This document shows, piece after piece, positions 58,647-64,000 of a stretch of 64,000 bases of DNA. This DNA is from Lysobacter sp. GX 14042. Its GTDB lineage: Bacteria; Pseudomonadota; Gammaproteobacteria; Xanthomonadales; Xanthomonadaceae. The notes below the pieces were generated by a model that did not search any database, was not told where the DNA came from, and saw only the letters and a program-made list of their open reading frames with translations. The stretch covers positions 310,001-374,000 of the forward strand of contig NZ_JAJUWY010000001.1 of assembly GCF_021390425.1 (NCBI RefSeq), in the 5' to 3' direction. Every line of letters starts with the position of its first letter. The stretch's first letter is position 1. The translations under genes were made by a program, and so were the position numbers.

Positions 58647-60014
58647 TTGAGCCGCACCCGCACGCCTGACTCCACTCCCGACCTGCTCGACCGCGAGGAC
58701 GAGGCGCTCAAGCCCCTTGCCGAACGCATGCGGCCGCGCACGATCGATGAAATGGTCGGCCAGCAACGGCTGCTGGCCCCGGGCTCGGCGCTGCGCCGGG
58801 CGGTGGAATCCGGCCGCATCCATTCGATGATCCTCTGGGGGCCTCCGGGGTGCGGCAAGACCACCCTGGCCCTGTTGCTGGCCCGCTACGCGGAAGCCGA
58901 ATTCCGCGCCATCTCCGCCGTGCTCTCCGGCCTGCCCGAGGTCCGCTCCGTGCTCGCCGAGGCGGCGGCCCGCTTTGCCGAGGGCCGGCGGACCGTGCTG
59001 TTCGTCGACGAGGTGCACCGGTTCAACAAGGTGCAGCAGGACGCGTTCCTGCCACATATCGAACGCGGGAGCATCGTCTTCGTCGGCGCCACCACCGAGA
59101 ACCCCTCGTTCGAACTGAACTCCGCGCTGCTCTCGCGCTGCCGCGTACACGTGATGGAGGCGGTGTCGGCCGCCGACATCGGCACCAGCCTGCGTCGGGC
59201 GCTGGAGGACAGCGGACGCGGCCTGGGCGGCCACGGCCTGCGGGTGCCCGACGACCTGCTGGCGCAGATCGCCTCGGCGGCCGACGGCGACGTCCGGCGC
59301 GCACTGACCCTGCTGGAGATAGCCGCCGAACTGGCCGGGGAGGAGGGTGGAACGGTCACCGAAGACACCCTGGTCCAGGTCCTGGCCGACCGTACCCGCC
59401 GCTTCGACAAGGGCGGCGAGCAGTTCTACGACCAGATCTCGGCCCTGCACAAGTCGGTCCGCAGCTCCAATCCCGACGCGGCGCTGTACTGGTTCGCGCG
59501 GATGCTGGACGGCGGCGCCGACCCGGCCTACCTCGCGCGCCGGCTGACCCGCATGGCGACCGAGGACATCGGCCTGGCCGACCCCCGCGCCCAGACCATG
59601 GCGCTGGACGCCTGGGACACCTTCGAGCGCCTGGGCAGCCCGGAGGGCGAGCTGGCACTGGCCCAACTGGTGCTCTACCTGGCCAGCACCGCCAAGTCGA
59701 ACGCCGCCTACGTGGCCTGGAAGGCGGCGCGCCGGGACGTGCGCGAGCACGGCACCCAGGAGGTGCCGATGCACCTGCGCAACGCCCCGACCAAGTTGAT
59801 GAAGCAGCTGGGCTACTCGAAGGGCTACCAGTACGACCACGACGCCGCCGGCGGCGTGGCGCTGGACCAGACCGGGTTCCCGGATGCGATGGGCGAGCAG
59901 GTCTATTACCAGCCAGTGGAGCGGGGGATGGAGATCAAGCTCAAGCAGAAGCTCGATGCGCTGCGCGGGGCCCGTGAACGGGCGCGCAAGGCGCCAGGCC
60001 ACCAGGGCACCTGA
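58647..60014 (+). CDS. rarA: Replication-associated recombination protein RarA
   Basis: A 455-residue AAA+ ATPase (MgsA) that acts at stalled replication forks and resembles clamp loader subunits. Walker A GPPGCGKTT, Walker B VLFVDEVHRFNK, sensor 1 ATTENPSF and the C-terminal tetramerisation part (DLGPAQ-like segment SKGYQYDHDAAGGVALDQ) are present. No ATG fits the N-terminus; a TTG at 58647 (SRTRTPDSTPDLL) is the best candidate, and another TTG lies at 58608. A TATCGT hexamer at 58612-58617 may be the -10. A strong bidirectional terminator follows. Confidence 0.93.
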   Translation: MSRTRTPDSTPDLLDREDEALKPLAERMRPRTIDEMVGQQRLLAPGSALRRAVESGRIHSMILWGPPGCGKTTLALLLARYAEAEFRAISAVLSGLPEVRSVLAEAAARFAEGRRTVLFVDEVHRFNKVQQDAFLPHIERGSIVFVGATTENPSFELNSALLSRCRVHVMEAVSAADIGTSLRRALEDSGRGLGGHGLRVPDDLLAQIASAADGDVRRALTLLEIAAELAGEEGGTVTEDTLVQVLADRTRRFDKGGEQFYDQISALHKSVRSSNPDAALYWFARMLDGGADPAYLARRLTRMATEDIGLADPRAQTMALDAWDTFERLGSPEGELALAQLVLYLASTAKSNAAYVAWKAARRDVREHGTQEVPMHLRNAPTKLMKQLGYSKGYQYDHDAAGGVALDQTGFPDAMGEQVYYQPVERGMEIKLKQKLDALRGARERARKAPGHQGT

Positions 60015-60026
60015 GCCGAACGACGA

Positions 60027-60054
60027 AAAAGCCCCGCCGATCGGCGGGGCTTTT
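60027..60054. terminator. Bidirectional terminator
   Basis: A perfect 12-bp stem AAAAGCCCCGCC / GGCGGGGCTTTT with loop GATC. It serves rarA (+) and the TonB-dependent receptor gene (-). Confidence 0.9.
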
Positions 60055-60078
60055 CCATGTTGCCGGCAGGATCCGGAC

Positions 60079-62898
60079 TCAGAAGCTGTACTTCGCCTCC
60101 AGGTAGATCGCCCGGCCGAACACGTCGTACAGGTAGTTGTTGTACGGCGTGCTCTCGGTCCCCGGGAAGTTGGATGCCTGATCGTCGGGCATCTCGTTGA
60201 GGACGTTGTTGATCATCATCGCCAGCTGCACGTTGTCGGTCGCACGGTAGTTCAGGCTCAGGTTGTAGGTGGTGTACGCATCCCACTTGCCGGCCGTCGC
60301 ACCGGAATCATGGACGTAGTCGTAGCCGTCGCCGGCGTAAGCGAGGTAGTTCGGGGTCTTGCCGATGCGGTTGGCGTACACGGTGGTGGTCCACTTGTCC
60401 TTCGCCCAGGACACCGACGCATCGGTACGGGTCTTGGCGTAGGCGTCGTAGATCCACATGTAGTACGGGTCACGCAGCAGGTCGATCGGCTCGTCGCCCG
60501 GCGACGGGGTCACGGTGTGCTTGAGGTTGTTGGTGTAGTTGGCCGCGAACGCCAGGCTGCCGTAGCTGCCGATGTCGAGCTGGTAGTTCGCACTGACGGT
60601 GGCGACCTCCAGGTCCTGCTTGGCGACGTTCACCTTGGGGGTGAAGATCGACACCAGGCCACCGTTGGCGTCGCGCTGGATCCACTCCAGGGCATTGTCG
60701 CAGCTGGTGATCGGTGTACCCGAAGCACCGGTGCGGCAGAAGTACTCGGTCAGCAGCAGCTGGTCGGCGTTGATCTGGTCGACCTCATTCTCGATCTTCC
60801 AGTTGAAGTAGTCCGCGGTCAGCGAGAAGTTCGCGGTCGGGGCCCACACGAAACCGGCACTCCACACGTCGGCATCGATCGGCTCCAGTTCCGGGTTGCC
60901 GGCCTGCGAACCCTCGTATTGGACGCTATCCCAGGTGCAGCCTTCCGTGTTCGCCGGGTCGAAACCCTCCTGCGAGCAGCGGTAATAGTCCGTGTCGAAC
61001 GAGTAGTAGCCACTCAGGCCCTGGTTGGTGTCGGACAGGGTCGGCGCGCGGAACGCGGTACCGTACTTGCCGCGCAGCAGCAGGGTGTCGATCGGCCGGT
61101 ACTCGACGCCCAGGCTGTAGGTCGGGCTGTCAGTGGTGTTGCCGTCCAGTTCGAACGCGTCGTAACGGGCCGAGGCGGTCACGGTCAGCTGCTCAAGCAG
61201 TGGCATGCGCAACTCGCTGGTTACCGCGTAGCGGCTGCGATGGCCATTGCCGTTGACCGAGCTGGTGCCCCACACGTCGCCGTCCAGCAGGCGCTGGTCG
61301 GGGTTGTATTCCCAGCCCTCGTTGCCTACTTCGGCCACGACCGCGAAGCCGGCGTCGCCGCCCGGCAGCGAGAACAGCGCACCGTTGGTGAACTGCGCGC
61401 GCAGCAGGTTGTCCCAGGTGCGTGCCTGCGACGTGGTGTAGCCGCTGAAGGCCGCGAAGTCCGTCGGCGAGATCGGCTGGTAGAACGCCGCATAATCGGG
61501 GCGGAACACGGGGTAGGCGTTGTAGATGGGATCCAGCCCCAGCTCCGGGCCGAGCACCCGCTCGCTGAAGTACTGGTCGATGGGATCGGCCCAGCGCTGC
61601 CATCCGCGCTCGCTCAGCTTGTACTCGTTGCGCGAAGCGAACACGTTGTAGTCCCAGTCGCCCAGGTAGCCGCTGGCGCCGAAGGTGGCGGTATAGGACT
61701 TGTTGCGGTCGGTGTTGAGGATGTCCTGGTAGCCCAGTCCGCCGATGTCCTCCGGGGCGAACGAGCGCTGCAGGTTGACCAGCCGTCCGAGGTCCGGATC
61801 GTAGTAGGCGCCATACCCGACGCTGGTGCCCCACCAGGTGTAGCTGGAGCCGGTGGCGTACTCCACCTCCTCGTAGTTGCCCATGAGCTCGGCATAGAGC
61901 TGCACGCTGTCGTTGAGGTCGAAGGTGGTGTAGGAGTACAGCTGGGTGCTGGACTTGCCGTTGCGCAGGGTGCGGTAGCCCGGCGACTTGAACGAACCGC
62001 AGTACTCGCCGTAATCGGGACGGTTCCACTTCTGGGTGGTGCCGCCGAAGTTGCCGGTCACGTTGGCGCAGTTCGCCGGGTCGGTGAAGATGTAGGAGTT
62101 CTCCAGCGCATCGATCACCACGAAATCGCGGCTCGGATGCGGCGCACTGTAACCGTCGTTGTTGTACGTGGCGGTCATGTCGCGCTGGAAGCCCCAGATC
62201 GGGTCACGCTCGTCGTACTGGATGCCGAAGAGCGAATTCAGCCGGCCGTCGGCGCCGGAGAAGCTGTCGGCGAAGGTGAAGCGCACGCTGTCGCCGCCAC
62301 CTTCGCTGAACCAGCCACCGCGGATCGACATCTCGGCGGCGTCTAGGTTCTTCTTCAGGATGACGTTGACCACGCCGGCGATCGCGTCCGAACCGTACAG
62401 CGAGGACTGGCCGCCCGGGAGGATCTCGATGCGGTCGACCAGCGCGACCGGAATACCGCTGATGTTGTTGAACACGTCCGAGCCGTTGTACAGCGCCGGA
62501 TAGTTGGCCATCGGGCGGCCGTTGATCAGGTACTTGGTGTACCCGGGATCGAGGCCGAACATGTTGGAGGCCTCGGCACCCTGGGTGAACGAGGCCGAGG
62601 TCTGGCCGCCCTGCACGCCACCGGTGGAGAAGGTAGACTGCTGCAGCACGTCGGCAACGCTCTGGAAGCCGCGCATCTGGATGTCCTCGGCGGACACCAC
62701 GGTCACCGGGGTGAAGGTCTCGACCTCGGTGACCGGGATCAGCGAGCCGGTGACGGTGACGGTATCGAGGTTCTTCGCGTCGGCCTTGGCGGGCGCCGCA
62801 TCCTGGGCCAGGGCGAGGCCGGCGACCGGAGTGATGAGGACCGCGAGCAACGCGGCGCTCAGTCGGCTGCGCTGCAGCCGGTTGTTGTATCGGGACAT
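60079..62898 (-). CDS. TonB-dependent outer membrane receptor
   Basis: A 939-residue outer membrane transporter. Signal peptide to about 32 (VAGLALAQDA), a short TonB-box region with LDTVTVTGSLIP, plug domain about 50-180 (GFQSVADVLQQ, YLINGRPMA, RIEILPGGQSSLYGSDAIAGVVN) and a beta-barrel ending in the aromatic C-terminus AKYSF recognised by BAM. The plug and the TVTVTGS start resemble receptors for carbohydrates or peptides of xanthomonads more than siderophore receptors. No N-terminal signalling domain is present. The gene has a binding site (AGGA) and is not in an operon with other transport genes; the substrate is unknown. Confidence 0.92.
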   Translation of the reverse strand: MSRYNNRLQRSRLSAALLAVLITPVAGLALAQDAAPAKADAKNLDTVTVTGSLIPVTEVETFTPVTVVSAEDIQMRGFQSVADVLQQSTFSTGGVQGGQTSASFTQGAEASNMFGLDPGYTKYLINGRPMANYPALYNGSDVFNNISGIPVALVDRIEILPGGQSSLYGSDAIAGVVNVILKKNLDAAEMSIRGGWFSEGGGDSVRFTFADSFSGADGRLNSLFGIQYDERDPIWGFQRDMTATYNNDGYSAPHPSRDFVVIDALENSYIFTDPANCANVTGNFGGTTQKWNRPDYGEYCGSFKSPGYRTLRNGKSSTQLYSYTTFDLNDSVQLYAELMGNYEEVEYATGSSYTWWGTSVGYGAYYDPDLGRLVNLQRSFAPEDIGGLGYQDILNTDRNKSYTATFGASGYLGDWDYNVFASRNEYKLSERGWQRWADPIDQYFSERVLGPELGLDPIYNAYPVFRPDYAAFYQPISPTDFAAFSGYTTSQARTWDNLLRAQFTNGALFSLPGGDAGFAVVAEVGNEGWEYNPDQRLLDGDVWGTSSVNGNGHRSRYAVTSELRMPLLEQLTVTASARYDAFELDGNTTDSPTYSLGVEYRPIDTLLLRGKYGTAFRAPTLSDTNQGLSGYYSFDTDYYRCSQEGFDPANTEGCTWDSVQYEGSQAGNPELEPIDADVWSAGFVWAPTANFSLTADYFNWKIENEVDQINADQLLLTEYFCRTGASGTPITSCDNALEWIQRDANGGLVSIFTPKVNVAKQDLEVATVSANYQLDIGSYGSLAFAANYTNNLKHTVTPSPGDEPIDLLRDPYYMWIYDAYAKTRTDASVSWAKDKWTTTVYANRIGKTPNYLAYAGDGYDYVHDSGATAGKWDAYTTYNLSLNYRATDNVQLAMMINNVLNEMPDDQASNFPGTESTPYNNYLYDVFGRAIYLEAKYSF

Positions 62899-63200
62899 GT
62901 GGATCCTGTTCTTCTTTGGAGTGAAAGGCCGGCGACCGGTCAGAGGCGGTGCCGCAGGAGCTGCAGTTGTGGAGCCAGTCTCACGCAGGACGTCAGTGGC
63001 CCTTTGGTTATAACAACGCCCCGCCGTGCACGCCGGGTGTTGCGGCCGCGTTAAGGTGCTGCGGCCAAACGACGATCAGGAAGGCGCCATGATCGGCAAG
63101 ATGGCGGCACCTGGCGACGCGACGACGCGACGACGCGACGACGCGACGACGTGACGACGCAGGGCAGGGTGCGGGGCGAAGCGCCGGAAAGAGGGCGACG
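62899..63200. other. Intergenic region before the TonB receptor
   Basis: This 302-base gap has no gene. It holds the upstream region of the receptor gene on the minus strand, with a TATAAC hexamer (63013-63008) as a possible -10 about 110 bases from the ATG and no convincing -35, and an 8-bp tandem repeat at 63121-63160 beyond the stop codon of the glycosylase gene. Confidence 0.6.
63121..63160 (+). repeat. Tandem repeat of an 8-bp unit
   Basis: Five units of GACGACGC stand in a row, the fourth with a T in the last place, plus a partial unit before them. It lies between the DNA glycosylase gene and the TonB receptor gene. Such repeats can change in copy number by slippage. Confidence 0.85.
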
Positions 63201-63785
63201 TCAGGGACGCGAGACGTGGGGATTCCCGGGCACGTACCAGCGCCACGGCAACTCCGTGGCTTTGGTGATGCCGATGCGCGGCGTCACCACGGGGTCGCCA
63301 GGAGGCGGAACGCCGTCGCCAAGGATCCGTACCGCACCACTGGCCAGGTCGACCCCATCGAGGGTTCCGGTGATGCCCAGCGCCTGCGCCAGCTTGGCGG
63401 GGCCACTGCACAGGTCGCGCTCGCTCCGCGCCCTCGGGCGCGCCTGCCTCATCCGCTCCTGGCCGGCCAGCGGCTCCAGCGCCCGCAACAGCACCGCAGT
63501 GCCTTCGCCTTCCTGGCCGCACACCGCGTTCGCGCACCAATGCATGCCGTAGGTGAAATACACATAGAGATGTCCGGCAGGTCCGAACATGGCGGCATTG
63601 CGGGCGGTGCGACCGCGGAATGCATGGGAGGCCGGATCGTCGCCGGCGTAGGCTTCGACCTCCACGATCCGGCCCACGCGGCCGTCGGCAGTAGCCAGCA
63701 ACTTGTTGAGCAGCAAGGGCGCGAGCAGGTCCGCGGGGCGGCGGTAGAAGTTGCCGGGCAGGGCGTTTCCTTCGAACAGGTCCAT
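63201..63785 (-). CDS. DNA-3-methyladenine glycosylase (AAG/MPG family)
   Basis: A 194-residue base-excision repair enzyme of the animal-type AAG family that removes 3-methyladenine and other alkylated purines. Family motifs are clear: the catalytic Glu in IVEVEAYAGDDPASHAFRGRT (the core EVEAYAG), the FGPAGHLYVYFTYGMHWCANAV block and LCSGPAKLAQALGI. Length is normal. A TAGAAC hexamer (63798-63793) lies 7 bases before the ATG without SD, so the message may be leaderless. It is not related to E. coli Tag or AlkA. Confidence 0.95.
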   Translation of the reverse strand: MDLFEGNALPGNFYRRPADLLAPLLLNKLLATADGRVGRIVEVEAYAGDDPASHAFRGRTARNAAMFGPAGHLYVYFTYGMHWCANAVCGQEGEGTAVLLRALEPLAGQERMRQARPRARSERDLCSGPAKLAQALGITGTLDGVDLASGAVRILGDGVPPPGDPVVTPRIGITKATELPWRWYVPGNPHVSRP

Positions 63786-63899
63786 GCGGGCTGTTCTAGC
63801 AGCTGGCGTGCAATCCGGTGTCGAGACCGCCGCGCGTGGGCCACGGACACTTCGGCACCAGCTGATACGCTCGCTCCATCCGACAGGGAGGCGTTGGAA

Positions 63900-64000
63900 A
63901 TGCGCAAGAGAACGTCAATGGCCGTCGCGCTCCTGGTCCTCGCAGGGCCGCTGGCGGCGGGTGAGAACCTCGTGTACCGCTGCAAGGACGCCGCAAGCGG
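63900..64000 (+). CDS. Exported small protein, DUF4124-like (3' partial)
   Basis: The gene runs off the right edge; 33 residues are visible. A signal peptide (RKRTSMAVALLVLAGPLAAG) is followed by ENLVYRCKDAASG, which resembles the beginning of DUF4124 domains (VYRCxDxxG) of xanthomonad envelope proteins. The ATG at 63900 has a good binding site (AGGGAGG). Function is unknown. Confidence 0.6.
   Translation, partial: MRKRTSMAVALLVLAGPLAAGENLVYRCKDAAS

Noticed and set aside
63116-63160. CRISPR-like array
   Set aside because: The repeats are 8 bp and directly adjacent without spacers.

Overview
The window is about 64 kb of very GC-rich, densely coding DNA from a gammaproteobacterial chromosome, almost certainly a member of the Xanthomonadaceae close to Lysobacter or Luteimonas. 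The reasons are the gene order carA-carB-greA-rpfE-recJ-rpfD-prfB-lysS-rpfB, which is the left part of the Xanthomonas rpf locus, a Fur protein lacking the C-terminal CxxC pair, a tmRNA with the tag ANDDNYALAA, and long GC-rich genes with little intergenic space. No phage, insertion sequence, CRISPR array, rRNA or tRNA gene was seen. The genus is an inference.

Layout, left to right. (1) 1-8.0 kb: the end of a histidine kinase, a small unknown gene, a cysteine hydrolase, the tmRNA gene ssrA, a CHASE-PAS sensor kinase, then smpB, ratA, rnfH, bamE, fur and recN. This is the conserved smpB-ratA-rnfH-bamE-recN neighbourhood, with fur inside it. (2) 8.0-12 kb: grpE-dnaK-dnaJ with two good sigma-32 promoters and no hrcA or CIRCE element. 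(3) 12-26.9 kb: a di-haem peroxidase-like lipoprotein, dapB, carAB, greA, rpfE-like, recJ, a membrane acyltransferase, a LytTR regulator (rpfD-like), prfB with its programmed frameshift, and lysS. (4) 26.9-37.7 kb: an rpfB/fadD-type acyl-CoA ligase, then a divergent cluster that looks built for peptidoglycan-peptide scavenging: an RpiR-type regulator, an L-Ala-D/L-Glu-type epimerase and an NlpC/P60 endopeptidase on one strand; an exported transglutaminase-like protein, an M19 dipeptidase and two serine beta-lactamase-like hydrolases on the other. (5) 37.8-44.1 kb: the two aconitases acnA and acnB with a VapBC-type toxin-antitoxin pair between them. (6) 44.2-48.3 kb: an ABC exporter and the nudJ-mnmA-hflD operon. 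(7) 48.4-60 kb: clpS-clpA, infA, aat, a GNAT-like protein, trxB, ftsK, lolA, a periplasmic unknown and rarA, in the same relative order as in enterobacteria. (8) 60-64 kb: a TonB-dependent receptor, a DNA-3-methyladenine glycosylase and the start of a small exported protein.

The most interesting region is 26.9-37.7 kb. In Xanthomonas the genes next to rpfB are rpfF, rpfC and rpfG, the synthase and sensors of the DSF quorum signal, and an aconitase gene lies at the far end of the cluster. Here rpfB and the aconitases are present but the space between them holds the muropeptide cluster instead. Its divergent control region shows two sigma-70-like promoters and a clean inverted repeat over one of them, a good candidate operator for the RpiR regulator. 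Together the seven genes could cut peptidoglycan-derived peptides in the periplasm and convert the released L-Ala-D-Glu to L-Ala-L-Glu in the cytoplasm, which would suit a predatory or lytic lifestyle. That function is inferred from families and arrangement, not shown.

Other recurring signals are -10-like hexamers 6-9 bases before start codons without a Shine-Dalgarno sequence (possible leaderless mRNAs), strong bidirectional terminators between converging genes, and structured leaders before the acyltransferase, greA, carA and the gene at 57.9 kb.
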